From Takakia lepidozioides (taxonomy: Eukaryota > Streptophyta > Takakiopsida > Takakiales > Takakiaceae): a stretch of 60,000 nt of DNA. The position numbers and the translations under genes are program-made. Every line of letters begins with the position of its first letter. Position 1 is the stretch's first letter. Below the pieces are notes generated by a model. The model did no database searches. It saw only the letters and a program-made list of their open reading frames with translations, and had not been told where the DNA came from. The DNA lies in assembly GCA_030704615.1 (NCBI GenBank), contig CM060732.1, forward strand, positions 39,477,053 through 39,537,052, given 5' to 3'. Shown here piece by piece: positions 45,229 through 57,641 of this stretch.

Positions 45229-48200
45229 CTAAAGGCTCTCACTAAACACCATCTCCTGCAGAATTTCCAACCCCCACCCCCCCCCCAAGACATTAGTAAC
45301 CTGACTGGTTAGCCTAGAGATTTTCATCTCCTTCAACAGCTGTCCCTTTTCTGTATAGTACTATCCAAAGCCCGGATCTAGGAATCTGAGACACTATCCA
45401 TCTTTCCATTCCGTTACTTATTAACAGGACTGTCTGTGCTTGGCTGCCCAGAAATCCTCTCCTCACCTCACCTCAGTCCTACCCTCTCATTCCCAGACAA
45501 GAGTTATAAGCACACTGACCTCCAGAGGGACCTCCAGAGGGCTTGCTTCCACCATTGACCAAGAAATATGCCATTGCAAGAAAATGGAATGGGAATTTGT
45601 GAATGCCAACCCAGGTCAAGAGCTTATGTACAAGAGCGGGTACCTTGTCACAAATGGGGCAGTGCTTGCTGCGCTCCATCCACTCATAGATACAACCCAG
45701 GTGAAAATGGTGTCCACACGCCGTACTTATCTTGGGATTTTCCTCAGTATAGCCTGCCATCATCCTTCATCAGAATCTCTCTCCATCTGTCTCTGTCTAA
45801 TACGATGAAGGATATTTTGGAAAACATACGAGATGCAATAACTTTTCTCATTTTCTTGAGCCCTTCCAAGAAACATCTCAAGGTTCTGGCTTGGTCCCAG
45901 TATCTGGAGCCACCGAAGTGTTGGTGATATAGCCCTGCGTCTTCCTGTGGGCCACAAGGCTATGGACAAGGCTAGGGCCACAAGCCCTGTAGCCTAGGTG
46001 CAGGGTATATGGACAGGAGACGGCTTGCACACAAGTCTGACACTTGCATCTCTCCTTTCCTATCTACTCATCCTAACATGGTTCCTGCAATTCAGTTCAC
46101 CAACTTTCAAAATCACAAGGCTGAGCCTAAAGTCCTGGCCCTGTTGGGGTCTCACTTTTGGGCTGCTCACACACAGCAGAATGATGTTTGTGTGAAGGGC
46201 TTTCTGGAGGATATCTGGAAAGCCCGAACTAATTGTTTATATCAAGGTAAGACACACTACTGGAGCGAGCCCCTCACAAAGGTAGTGCCTATTCCCTATG
46301 TTTCGTCCAAACTGAGCGCAGGGTCTATGGCCACAAGGCTACAGCAAACAAAGTCTTATGAGTACATATTCTATGTACCCATTCCAGTAGCCAACCAGAA
46401 ACATACGCAAGTTCACAATCGCAAACCCCTAAACTCCTCAATAGTCCAGCATGTTATAAAAACAGCTGGCATTCAAATCACACAAAAGGTATTAGGTTCA
46501 CATAGTTCCATGTGGCAACGTTATGCATACACCTTTAACAGCCTATGAAACTGCAACCGAAGGTTCCTGCTTTAGAGAAAACCACAAAAGGTTCACATGA
46601 CAGTGGGTGAAGAGAATCCAAGACTGGCAAGAAACTTGATAAGTAACTTACCATCTAGGCAAGTGGGGCAGATGTCCTCGTCGTCAATAAGTGACATCAG
46701 GGACTCAACCCTGGCAAACCCTTTTGATGAAGGCTGCCGCTTTCCAGGGGAATCAGGCTTATAACCCTGAACTTGTTCTTCATGGTCACTGCCTCCATTG
46801 TTTCGTCTCTGCAGCGGTGTCAAGGCTTCCCCACCTCCATCTGACAAAATGTTGCTACGACGAAGAGGCTCAGATTCCCCAGCATGCAAATGGCTCATTC
46901 CACTCTTATCCCGCCTCGACACCAGACCATCACGAGCAGCCCGGAGATATCGAGGATCTGTATCATAAGGCAATGGCCGGGGGGGTGCTCGATATGTCTC
47001 AGGCAACGATGTGTCTAAACTGCTGCCGCCTAGAAGGCCTGCTGATGTAGACGTGGTAACTCCTTGACTAGGAGATAATGAATCCCTACCTTCTCCCTCA
47101 TCAAACCATGTAGAATACTGCACCATACACAACCATCAAACCCCCCCTCTGTCACCTCTATGACCAGGCTGATTGTAAGAGGAACTGCAATTCAGCCACA
47201 TTTGCAGCTCATCCACCAGTCAGGGTTGGCTTACACGAGTGACCAAAAGGAAATTCATTTGTGAGAGAATTTCAACATTCCTGGCAGGCATCACAAATCT
47301 GATGGGGATCCATGGTACCAAGAGAGCTTTATTACCTTTAGCCGTGGTCGCTAGATGGAACTTAAAAACTGAAAAAGACCTCAATGATACTCATTGGGAA
47401 AACAGCAGACAAGGATCAGAAAAACAATGTTCCTATACTTGTAAGAGTGTGATCCTAATCTATTGAGTGGCAGACAGCAAGCTAAAATTGAGGCTATCCC
47501 ACACAAGCTGTAAGTGCCATGGCGATTAGGACCAGGGGATGCTTCTGCCTTCAGAGGACATTGTTTCCAGAAAACCTGATGCACTGCAACAACATTTAAT
47601 TTGCAAAGGAATGTCTTTTAAGCTTGGATGAGCATGCTGTCAACCACCAGTCCTCAGCCACTATCAGCAATACCACACAAAAGACTGGAAAGTGGGGCAA
47701 TCAAACCTACTTTGAAATAGTGTAAGCTGCAAGAAACGATTTTGTGTAAGGAAACTCTGCACATACTGTGCCCTGCCCCAAGCTCGAAAATCTAGGGCCT
47801 TATATCATCTCAAGGCACTCATGAAAGCCAACAGTTCGGGTATGTGCCACTTAGCTCCCAAGGCAGAGCTCCGTCCAACAACGATCCGAAAGTGCACAGC
47901 AGAACTACGACTTACCTTCAAATCCCTCACTAATACATTGGCTTCACTGCAGGCGGAATGTGGGATGAAAATCGTGCGCAGCTATGGCAATATGCTATCA
48001 ATCCAGAAGCGATAGTACAGCCCACCCTACCTGGTCAATTTCGGATAAAGCACAGCTTGATGGCTTCCTGAAGTCCAATTCAAGACAAATAGCCGGAAGG
48101 ATGAGAATCTTGGGTGTCAAGCTTCAGACCGTACCTCACTCAAGAATCGTTCATTCAGTTAGAATGGGTAAATCTCACTTCATACCAACAACATGGCGGC

Positions 48201-48360
48201 TGCAATCATCAAGAGGACGAGGGGGAATGGCTCATACCATGCGAACAAACCAGCGCACGCAGCACCGAAGACACAAGCAGTTCTGATAGATGCTTCCATT
48301 AGGATATGCTGTGTAGTCCTCGAAATCCTCTGGGTTTGGACAGCAACACAAGCCCCCCAT
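45229..48360 (-). CDS. RING-H2 E3 ubiquitin ligase, At3g02290-like (4 exons)
   Basis: Minus-strand exons 48360-48238, 47117-46652, 45753-45644 and 45255-45229 join in phase with GT-AG introns: 241 residues, against about 231 for Arabidopsis At3g02290. The start MGGLCCCPNPEDFEDYTAYP has Gly2 and three Cys, a pattern for N-myristoylation and palmitoylation, so membrane attachment is likely; QNCLCLRCC follows. The middle holds the family block YRAPPRPLPYDTDPRYLRAA and SRRDKSG. The C-terminal RING-H2 finger is split over exons 2-3: CPTC, then STACGHHFHLGCIYEWMERS and CPICDK (ligands C-C-C-H-H-C-C-C). The last exon adds only EMVFSESL, matching the short family tail. It would transfer ubiquitin from an E2 to an unknown target. 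A LINE fragment lies in intron 2, antisense. The gene looks intact. Confidence 0.92.
45998..46400 (+). pseudogene. LINE 3' fragment in an intron of the RING gene
   Basis: Reads EPKVLALLGSHFWAAHTQQN, VCVKGFLEDIWKARTNCLYQ and SKLSAGSMATRLQQTKSYEY, matching the LINE fragment at 35600-36480 along its length. It is antisense to the host gene and truncated on both sides. Confidence 0.8.
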
Positions 48361-49280
48361 GTCTGTCGTTCCCCCTCCAGCTGATTCTCTGTTTCCTTCC
48401 GTCTTGGCCCTTCTCTCTACCTTCCCTTCCTGTACCTGCACCTCGATTCTAACTCTCTCTTTCTAATCACATCCTGGTGCCGGCAGACTTACCAGACTAT
48501 GTCTTCCAACAACTCCTTCACCCAATCCTCGCCCTGAAACTGCATCTAATCCAGCAGCCGTGGCACACTAAGGTTATCGTAGCAGGAGTTCACCCGAAAT
48601 GAAATCAACCAAAAGAAGCTATTTCCTGAGCCTTACATTGCCCACCAGGGAGTCGAGGGCGCTAGAGCTCTAACCCTGACTCCACAAGAGACTGCTTTCT
48701 AAGTTCAAACCATGCTTGCATTACCTAACCAATTGGCATGGAAAGAGCCAATCAGAAACCCGCGATTTGAGAATCGACAAACGAACAACACGTTCTGAAA
48801 GAATTTGGGAACTGAAGAGCATGGACATCTACCAGAATCGCCAATTGAAAAAGAACCCAGAAACAGAAAAAATTCTCACGCCAGCCTGAGCAGCGATCAC
48901 CGATCACTGCATCAAACCAAGGTCTCTGTCCAAGGAATGACAGCGATGTCGCATACACCATAGCCGGCACCGCTGAACGAGAGACAGAGACACAAAACAA
49001 GAGAGGGGGGGAGGAGAGAGAGAGAGATATAGAGGCAAAAACTAGTCACTTTTGTTTTTACTGCGGTGAAAAAGTTAGAGGGCCCGTGCGCGCGGTTGCG
49101 GGCGCCAACGCTGCCCCGCCACGTGACATTCATCCATCCATCGCTGCCGCTAGGCCCTTACCTCCAATCAGGAATCTCTCTCGCCCCGGATGATACATTT
49201 TTCATTCATCTACTCGGAATTCCAAGGTTTTTTGTTTGTTTTCTTAGAGAAAGGGGACAGAGGCCCTGAAAAACTTTATT
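48361..49280. other. 5' region of the RING gene with a GA/CT tract
   Basis: Upstream of the RING start codon. A purine tract at 48990-49030 (AGAGAGGGGGGGAGGAGAGA) reads as a CT-rich leader on the minus strand, next to TATATC, and may mark the transcription start. No exon is seen. Confidence 0.4.
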
Positions 49281-49500
49281 GAAGCGGCAAAAAGTAGAAC
49301 AAAGAGGAGGGACAAAAATGGATAGATGATCCATGGATGATAGATGAGGAACTGGCAATATAATAACAACAATTCTTTTCTTTTTCTTTTTTCCTTTTTT
49401 CTAAAGGAAACCTGGGAGCGACTGCTCACAATTCAGGCCCTTGAGGAGGGGAAAAATAACAACAATGAATTAAGGGACCTCCCTGTATTTTAATTCTAAT
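49281..49500. repeat. Dispersed repeat remnant
   Basis: A pyrimidine tract is followed by AAAGGAAACCTGGGAGCGAC, TGCTCACAATTCAGGCCC and TTGAGGAGGGG. The same series recurs near 52927-52970 (AAGCGACAGCTCACAAATCA) and partly near 13963-14012, so this is a scattered family. Confidence 0.5.
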
Positions 49501-49559
49501 ATATTCTCCAAACATCAGTCTACTCTAGAGTCGTGCATGGCGAGTGAAGAAAATAAGTC

Positions 49560-49715
49560 TGACGCGGAAATTATGGTGTCTCTTCACCACAAGGCTACTG
49601 CCTTCCAGCTGAAAGGTGGACAGCTTCATGACACACCAGACCGTGGTTTGAACCCACAACCACATCCAACGTGGTATGTGCCCATTACCACTAGGCTACA
49701 TGGTGAGTGACACTG
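49560..49715 (-). mobile_element. tRNA-derived SINE, second copy or family
   Basis: On the minus strand a box A, TAGCCTAGTGGTAATGGG (49698-49681), and a box B, GGTTCAAACC (49654-49645), are spaced as in a tRNA gene. A non-tRNA body follows. The head resembles that of the SINE at 24707 (TAGCC-AGTGGT). The 3' end is not fixed. Confidence 0.55.
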
Positions 49716-49779
49716 TCCTGGAGTCTATTCTGGTTTCCCTAACCCAGGAGTAAGAGAAAAATTGTGCTCCCTTTTACCC

Positions 49780-50975
49780 TGCATGGAATTGGAGGATGCG
49801 TGGAAGCTTTGAGCCCCGTCAAGGCGCCTGGTTTGGACGAGCTCCCGGTGGAATTTCTGAGAGCCTTATGGCCTACCATAGGGGAGATGTTTTGGAGCTT
49901 ACAAATGACATTTTGACTAAAGGGGTTATGCCATCGCAGCTCTCGCAAGGCCTCATCACCCTGATCTTCAAGAAAGGTGATAGGATTGTCCTCTCTAACT
50001 ATCGCCCTATTACCTTACTAAATTCCACCTATAAGGTTATAGCAAAAGCTTTGGCTCTGCGCATTCAGCCCCCTTACCCCCCAAGATCATTAGGCCTGAG
50101 CAAACTGGGTTTGTTAGGAGTCGCATGATCCTTGACAACATCCTCTTTGCTAAAGAGGCTTTGCATTTGGCTCATCAAAACGCACAGCCGCTGGCTTTTC
50201 TCATGCTTGATTTCAAAAAGGCCTTTGACAACATAAGCTGGTCATTCCTCCAAACGGTGCTTCTTAAGGCTGGTTTTTGAAGGCCCGTTCCTGGAGTGGA
50301 TTATGATTTTGTTGCATTCTGCCTCCAATAAGGTGATCATGAATGGCCTTATATCCTCCTCCTTTCCCTTTCACAGGTCTATCAGACAGGGATGTCCTCT
50401 TGCTCCATGAACCTTTTCCTTTTAGCTGCAGACTATCTGGGTCATTTTCTTTCTAGGAGGGAGGACCTCATTGGCCTTAATCCCCTATTGGGGGGGTTGT
50501 TCTCTACACCTACTGTCAAATCGTTCATGTATGCTGATGACACAGTTTTGCTGATCCTCATTGTGAGGCGTGTCGCTTCTCCACGGACCTCTGGCCGAGC
50601 TCCCTCTCTCAAATGGCTGGTGCATGGCACCAAATCCTCCCGCATGTCTGGATCACATCTTAGAACTCAAATTGGGCTGCTTGGCTAAGGCTCAGGCCTT
50701 TTCTCTTCCAGCGAATGGCAAACTCGTTTGTTGAGGCCATTAGGCAACCCCTTTTTGGCAATTACAATGTTGACTCCACCCCCTTGATCTGCCTTAGCCG
50801 AAAGTGGGCCACTTGGGAAGCGGTGGGCCTGGGTCATGTTGCCAACATATGGGAGAATGGGCCTTTTGTGTCAGATAGACTGATTCGTAGTTTGCTCCCG
50901 CGACACTCAATCACTTGTAGCTGGGATATCATTCGTCAAGGGGCCTCTTACCTCCCCCCCTTTATTGCTTTCTGA
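49780..50975 (+). pseudogene. L1-type LINE reverse transcriptase, broken
   Basis: Motifs in order over several frames: VKAPGLDELPVEFLRALWP near 49815, ITLIFKKGDRIVLSNYRPIT near 49955, QTGFVRSRMILDNILFAKEA near 50103, FLMLDFKKAFDNISW near 50200 and the catalytic SFMYADDTVLLI near 50523. Frameshifts and stops separate them, and the part between the D-x-x-x-AFD and YADD motifs is shortened. The endonuclease and ORF1 are absent. This LINE is plant L1-like, distinct from the copy at 21510-24491. Confidence 0.8.
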
Positions 50976-52310
50976 ACATGATCCATGGAATGTACCTATC
51001 TGGTTAGGATGTGTTCAGGGTATGCCCTTTCACCCTTTCAGGTGTTGTTCACTCTTTCCCTTTCCCCGAGTGGTATTTAGGGTCTTGGCTTTTCAGCCTC
51101 TCCCTCTGGGGCTCTATTTGTCCTTTCAATGATGTCTGCTAGGAAGGAAGATTTGTTCCCAATTAGAGTGATAGACCTTGCTTCGGGGGCCTTGAACCCC
51201 CCCCCCCCCCCCCCGCGCGCGCATGGACCTGCGATGGGCCATTCATGTCAGGCTTTGCTAGTTCCTCGGAATGAATCCTCTAAGTGGCCTTCAATTTGAT
51301 CCGTGGGAGTGGGCGTGGATGGACTCTGCAAAAACCCCGCTCTTTGGGTATTATGCTTAGTTGGATTACAGACTGTTGCTTGGCATGTGTAGCTAACTTC
51401 ACGCAAAAATGGTCCAACTAAGGCTCAGCTGGACTTTAGTGCTCAAGTGCAGTTGCTTAGGCTCTTCTTCCCCCTCTTCGTTTTTCAGTCCTCCCCTAGG
51501 CAAGGTGTTGCCCAAGAATTGAAGACGCACCAAGGCTCAGCTGGTTATGCTCGAACGCTTAGTTAGCTATGGTTCTTCCCTCGTTTCTACTTTGGTTGCT
51601 TTTGTCTCTGATCTTTTTAGTGATCTAGAGCTCCATTTTTGGGCTTCGGTGTTGCCCAAGCTTTTCTCCCTCATCCCTGCCCCTAGATGTTTGTTCCTGG
51701 GATGTTCCCCATGTGTGTATGCCTTCACGGCCCCCCGGAGGTTATTTTTTCGGCCTCCTATATCTTTTACTCCTTAATAAATTCGCTAGGGCCTCTGTCA
51801 CATGTTTTTTTTTTTTTTAGCATTAAAAAAATTGTATCTTAATTCTAGAGAACTGGTCTACCATATGGGCTTCATTATATACTCCTTAACTATGACAAAA
51901 CCGCCAACCAAATTGCCCTGAATTGCCCAGTCTTTGAAAGTACCTATTCGTAGTTCGACGTCTCTCTGGCATATCTGGAAAGCTCATTGGTGCTAGGACA
52001 TTAATACAGGGCGATACATGCTCAATCTCCAGCCTTCTTTCTCTCATCTACCATGACTTACAAACTAAATCCAGGAAAGCTTGGATTAAACTCTCCGAAT
52101 ACCTGCCCCAAATTACTACCCCTTGGAACTAACGGGAGGCTAACCACCTACCAGCATTCATCCACAAAATTTGACCATACACATACATGCCTACCTGGCC
52201 TTTACACAATCTCCCCAAATTTTAGGAATTTTCACTATTGAGTTTGAGAGATTATATTGTTTTCCTCGGAAAGTTTTTTTTTTGGGGGTTTGAAAAAAAC
52301 CTTTATTTGC
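50976..52310. other. LINE-derived and unassigned sequence, no gene
   Basis: Near 51965-52085 the plus strand reads SLWHIWKAHWC and further on a segment like HDLQTKSRKAWIKLSEYLP, which recalls the terminal residues of plant L1 proteins. The rest is degraded. A C18 run followed by GC repeats lies at 51197-51222. Confidence 0.45.
51197..51222 (+). repeat. C18 run followed by (GC)4
   Basis: Eighteen C residues run straight into GCGCGCGC. The length of such a run is often wrong in assemblies and can form unusual DNA structures. Confidence 0.85.
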
Positions 52311-52876
52311 TTTAACCCAACATGTTGAGGGGCTTTTTGAATTTTCCAAAAGGGCTGCCCCAAATTTTCATAATGTATAGTACAAATGCAAAGTGCATGC
52401 CAAATTTCACATCAAACCAATATTTTACTGCATATGCTGCTTTGTATGTGGTTTGGTGATGGTTGACATGTCCATCCCTAGTAAGCACATTCCAGCCTAA
52501 AGCTTTAGCCTTTCCTCTGGTGAGGGGCTGTCTACAATGCCCATAAGCATCAGGAAAATTTTCAAGAGGATCTATTGGTGAAAACTGAAATTCAAATAGG
52601 CCGAATAGCATTGAACAATTTTGACATCACTGGCCTGGTATGCTTCAATGGCCCAATGAGGGGGGCCCACCGTTCTAGTCAACTCCCCTCCACCCAATTA
52701 AGTTTTTGACCCCTGTCCCTTTAGAAAAATCTGGAGGTTGCATGCCTTCTCCAAATGGCATGCAATAATTGGAGCAGGTGGGCTACCTCATGCACTATAA
52801 ATGCTTAGAAGGAATGAATGTAAAAAAAGTTCGTCTGCAAAAGTTAGGATGGTCCTCCAGACAGCGTGAGCTGAAA
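52311..52876. other. Stretch without a supported gene
   Basis: An open minus-strand stretch at 52611-52312 has no recognisable motif and no splice partners. The region may be the inside of the TTAA-type element whose end lies at 52877-52903. Confidence 0.3.
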
Positions 52877-52903
52877 CGGGTCGCGTAGGAAGTTAAGGGT
52901 TAA
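52877..52903. mobile_element. Second TTAA-type terminus
   Basis: Read on the minus strand this is TTAACCCTTAA, seven variable bases, then CGCGACCCG. The element at 6312 begins TTAACCCCTAA, seven variable bases, then CGCGACCCG. Both the TTAA/CCCYTAA end and the exact 14-base spacing to CGCGACCCG are kept. The other end of this copy was not found. Confidence 0.45.
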
Positions 52904-54370
52904 ATATTTATTTATTTTTTCTTATAAAAGAAAATACTTGGAAGCGACAGCTCACAAATCAGGCCCCTTAATTATAGCGAGAGAAGAAAATATCCTCTTT
53001 CACAGTAACCTCCCTTGTGAAGGCTTTCGCATGGGACACCGCCCAAGGGAAGGGAGAGAAGACTGTACCAATGTCCCAGTTTGGACCGATGTATCCTGTC
53101 GGTTCATTTTCAGGGTATCAAAGTCTATGGACCCGACACAAGGATACATGTGATACCCGGGTTGAGCTGGACCCGACGAGGCTGATGTAGGCTCGGACCT
53201 AGACCTGGACCTGTAGAATTTCAGGGTCCTAGGGTCATGTTGTGATCCACTCTAGCTGTAGGTATTTTTTGGAAACACATGCTCCACTTCTCGCTTGTTG
53301 TCTCTTATTTTTTACGACCTACCAATTTATTCTAGGAAAGCTTGGGCAAAACTACGTAAAAACATCGAAAGAGCTCCGCGCAGTGCAGCTGCATTGTATG
53401 CTTCATTCAGATCAACCTGGGCAAGGAATGGGGCTATATATTGCAACAGCACTTCAACAGACACTACATTTGGACATATGTTATGTAGTATATATAACCA
53501 AGTATACTATCTGCCGGGTATATCAGGGTATCAATAATATATATGAAGTGAGACGTTTGTTTTGTTTTGTTTTGTAGCGTCGTTGAGATCTCCAAAACCT
53601 CGGAGCCGCAGCCCCGGTGCGTGGTGCCGTTGGAAAGCCCTCCATGAGGGGGGGTGCACCAACTTGCAGGTCTCATATTGCGGTGTGGGAGATGTCGAAT
53701 TCCAAGTACTTTGGTGGCTGGAAATTCGTAAAAAATAGCAAAGTGGGTTTTCCTAGAGTGCAGTGATCGGCCCTTCACGTAAGCAGGAGGACATTCAGAG
53801 AATGAAATACAGATCAATTGGGACCAACAAGGTCCTTAAAAAGACACCACCCACACAACACTGATCAAGACCCTGTCAAAAGCCTCGCAGCTTCGCTTTC
53901 ACTCATTGTCATTGTCATTGTCTCTTAGAGGTCTTCATTTTCGACTCGTGACTTCATTAATATTCAGCTTGTTCCATGATGAGCTTCTTTACTTCTTATC
54001 ATGGTTTGTTGGGTCTCGGCCTTGGTTGTTCTTGTTGACCTTCCCTTTAAGCGGTTGTATTCTTTCCTTCACTAATTACGGTGTGTGTGCCTTATGGTCT
54101 ACTGGGGGGTTTATTTATTTATTCCCTAGCTAAATTCCATGCAGTGGCTTCTGTGGAAAACAACATGAATAATGTAAGAACTTAATGGATGCGTGCCATC
54201 TGACGGTACTTTCCCCCGATTTTGACAACATAGGTTCCTCCGGCAGGGCCCTTGTCAAATCTTCCCCACCCCCTCATACCCCAGAGTCACTATAAAATAT
54301 ATTATAAAAATGCAAAAGATTGGTAAGCAGCAGTGACTCACCTACTGGTAAGATGATGGCAGTATAGGAC
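52904..54370. other. Repeat scraps, no gene
   Basis: Contains the GAAGCGACAGCTCACAAATC repeat (52940), a LINE-like frame near 53311-53530 (YSRKAWAKLRKNIERAPRSA) and the dispersed segment shared with 38126 (53570-53645). No spliced gene is supported. Confidence 0.5.
53570..53645 (+). repeat. Dispersed repeat segment, copy B
   Basis: TTTTGTAGCGTCGTTGAGAT, CTCC-AAACC and GTGCCGTTGGAAAGCCCTCC align with 38126-38205. No coding content. Confidence 0.55.
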
Positions 54371-57300
54371 AATGTCACGGTGAAGTATTTTGCCACACAG
54401 CCCAAGTTGTCCCCAAAACAACTTAGGTGGCAAGATACTTTGGCGGTGTTCGACGTGGATATCCAGTACAAACCGGGACGGGACAACATGGTGGCCGATG
54501 TTTTAAGTAAAAAGCAACAGCTCTTGTTGGAGTACAGGGGCGAGACGACGCTCCAAAGGAAGATCCGGAAGGCTTGCCGGAAGGATGAGCTGGCAAAGTT
54601 CGTGATGCAGGACTTGAGGATGGGGGTTAAATCGCAGTTCCACTTGCAAAATGGACTGCTCCGGTATAAGCAAAAACGTCTCTACGTGCCGAAGGGAGGG
54701 ATCAGAGATAGTCTCTTGAGAGAATGCCATGATGGCCCGCTTGCGGGCCACGGTGGAGCCAAGCGCACCGCGGCACTCTTGAAAGAAAGAGTATTTTGCC
54801 CAAACTGAGGGAGGAGGCAGAGGAGTATGTCAAGACATGCACCACATGCCAACAAAACCGGAGCGAGTACAAAAAGCAAGTGGGGTTGTTACAACCCTTG
54901 CCGATTCCAGAGGGGTCTTGGGAAAGCGTCTCGATGGATTTCATGACTGCTATGCCGCTGTCAAAAGGATTCGATGCGATCATGGTGGTGGTGGATAGGT
55001 TCAGTAAAATGGGCCATTTCATCCCCACCAAGGAGACGGCAACGGCGCAGGAGACGGGGCGACTTTACTTCACCCACGTCTTCAAGCATCATGGACTCCC
55101 GAAGGATATTGTCTCGGACCGCGATCCAAAGTTTACGAGTAAATTTTGGAGGGCACTTTGGAAGAAGATGGGGACGAGGCTGAAGATAAGCACCGCCTTC
55201 CGACTACGACGGATGGCCAAAACGGAAATAGTGAATTCCGTAGTGAAGCAAATATTGTGGAATTACGTGTCGGCAGACCAATCAGACTGGGTGGAACACT
55301 TGGACGCGGCAAAGTTCTGTTATAATAACACAAAACACTCCGCAACAACGGGAGTTTCCCCTTTCGTATTGGTCTATGAAAAAGCACCTCTGGTGCCGAC
55401 AAGTTGGGCCGTCCAGGACGTTGAGGAACCGGTAGCAGCGGCGGTACTGGAAGAACGCGAGCGTTTGTTGAAGCTCGCAAAGTACAACATTGCCAAAGCT
55501 AGGAAACGGTATGAAAGGAAGACGAATCGAAAGCGGAGGGAAGTGAAGTTTGAAGAGGCACAGAGAGGGTCTTGAGTTTGAACATCAAGAATTTCGACCA
55601 CTACGGAAATGAGTCGAAGTCGTACTCCGTATGCGGGACCCTTTCGCATCCGGAAGGTTATGATGGTGTGTGTATGAATGAGCTGCCGGCAAACAGCAAG
55701 GTGCATCCAGTATTCCACGTCTCCCTTTTGAAGCCTTACTTACTTCAAAGATGAAGCGCGTCTGAATCGGCATCAAGTGTGTGTTTGCGCGCCCTGCAGT
55801 GCTATTGGATCAGGTAAATGAAACCTTAGTCGAGGTGGAGGCAGTGCTTAAGTCGAGGAGGTTCAAGAACGAGAAACGGAGTATGGAGTGAAATGGAAAG
55901 GGCTATTCATCACGTGGAGGCATCTGTCTTGGGTGCGTGCCTCAGAAATGGAAACGCATCCGAGGCGGTTGCTACGTTCGAGGACGACCTCAAAAGCGGA
56001 AGAAGTATTGATGGGAACATCAACCTTGGATCGTAGGGGAGGAAATGCATGTTTAGCTCGACTTACCTAGCTCAAGAATCCGATTGCAAAAACTTGTGTT
56101 ATACAAATTTTGTTATAAATGGTTTCCAAATGTTACGCCTCCTATTTTGTTTGGAATGGTGATGCATGGTATGGTTGGCTAGTATGTAGAATGCATGCTA
56201 GCTTACAGAAGTGGGAGAGGTAAATTGGACTAATCTTGTGTTTGCGTAGTGCCGAAATCGGGTGACCCCATCCAAGGGGCAATGAATGACTACTTGCTTC
56301 TTCCTTGGGAGTTCACGTGCTAGTGCGCACCTGGCGCATGCACATACTATAACTGCGCTACGAGGGGTGCCTGTTGCGTGGTAGTGCGGGCTAACGCGAA
56401 GTTACGTGCTTCCGTTCACGTACTATATCGTGTAGCCTCGGGACGAAGTCGTAGTGCGGCTTCGGCGTGTTCCCGTACCTCAGGCCAGCATTCCAAGGCG
56501 GACCCAATTGTAGTGATTGGGGCGCACGGTTGGTTCAATGTTATCTTCCTAGTCAAAGAGGGTTCGAGGTGAACCCTTGCTCAAGGTGATGCCAAAAGCG
56601 GCATCATGAGCGGTCGCAAGCAATGTTGTTTGCAGTAAGGCGATTCGATCCTCGGGAGGATCATTCCTTGGCCTTGAAGTAGGCCAGAAGAGTGCACTGG
56701 GAGGAGCTTGAGAGGCTCCACCCTTGGCCGGGACTTGGAGGAAGTCGGCCGAACTAGCTAGTGGAGAGTAGAGTCAAGTGTGGGGTTTGGTTCTTTGCCA
56801 TGGGACGCCATGGTACAAAAACAAACTCCTTGATGTGGGACGCCACAACTTGGATGTTCGTTTCTACAAAATGGACAAATCGATGAGGACATCGACTCCC
56901 TGTTGGTAGGGGTGTGTGTCGCGGCCCTTTGCTTTGAGGGCAGGGGGTCGGGACATAGGAGGGGCTGCCCCTATGGTGGGGGCAATGGCAGCAATAGGTA
57001 CGGGGGGCTGAAGCACCCTTGAGTGCCCAAGGCACTCAAGGAGGCGGAGGCGCTTACTAGGTGGAGCCCCGCACACCGGGTTGCGGTGGGGGTGGCTCCA
57101 CAAGGGGTGGTGGTAGCTTACGGGACTTAGTGGGGGGTGGCATAGGACTCACCATGGGGCGCAGACCTCGTGGTGGGAGTCGTGGGGAGTCTTGGGACTC
57201 ATCACGGTCCAATGGGGCCATGGTGGGTGGGCCAAGACTCACCGCAACTCATCACTGGGAGTCGAGGGTCTTCGTGGTGGTTCGCCATAAAATGACATGG

Positions 57301-57641
57301 TTGTTTGTGAAACCCCTGCGGACAGTCACAAAAGTATATATAGGGAGTAGTAACCCCGAGAACGGTGCAAGCCCGTTGATGACCAAAAACTAGTGAGTAA
57401 GTGAGCGAGCCGGAAAGCGACCAAGAGTGGGGAGCTATTCTGGACTGCCATATACCAAAGGGAATTGCCACTAGGCCCAAATTGGTGGAGGGTCTTTTGG
57501 AGGATCAAAGGGGGACCGTTATGTCCCGGTGAGCAGCCGAAGCTCCAAGTTGGCCCGGCGGCCAGGTTGGGAGTTGGGCACGCGCATCAAAGCGAGTAAC
57601 TATGACTTGAAGGGGAGCTTACCGAAGTGAGGTGCGCGACA
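54371..57641 (+). pseudogene. 5'-truncated second copy of the chromovirus
   Basis: Starts abruptly inside RNase H (matching 28563) and keeps the rest of pol, the 3' untranslated region and the 3' LTR. RNase H and the zinc-binding region are in frame 54380-54808. The integrase core follows from 54796, and its TGA-equivalent codon at 55059 is CGA, so it is intact here. Frameshifts break the end of the integrase near 55560 and the chromodomain near 55860-55930. It keeps bases missing from the full copy near 28848. The 5' half and 5' LTR are lost, so it cannot move by itself. Confidence 0.92.
56917..57641 (+). repeat. 3' LTR of the second chromovirus
   Basis: Starts TGTCGCGG and ends GCGCGACA, about 725 bases, and aligns with the LTRs at 24857 and 31095 with more differences than those two have from each other. 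It is directly followed by the minus-strand LINE. Confidence 0.9.

Noticed and set aside
45479-45643. Extension of the RING protein beyond CPICDK (VPALVHKLLTWVG...)
   Set aside because: Family members end a few residues after the RING; a donor at 45643 and a small exon at 45255-45229 give the usual short tail.
49641-49698. Functional tRNA gene on the minus strand
   Set aside because: Boxes A and B are present, but the arms do not pair as a tRNA cloverleaf and a non-tRNA body follows; called a SINE.
52312-52611. 99-residue minus-strand protein
   Set aside because: Open but without recognisable motifs, start context or splice partners.
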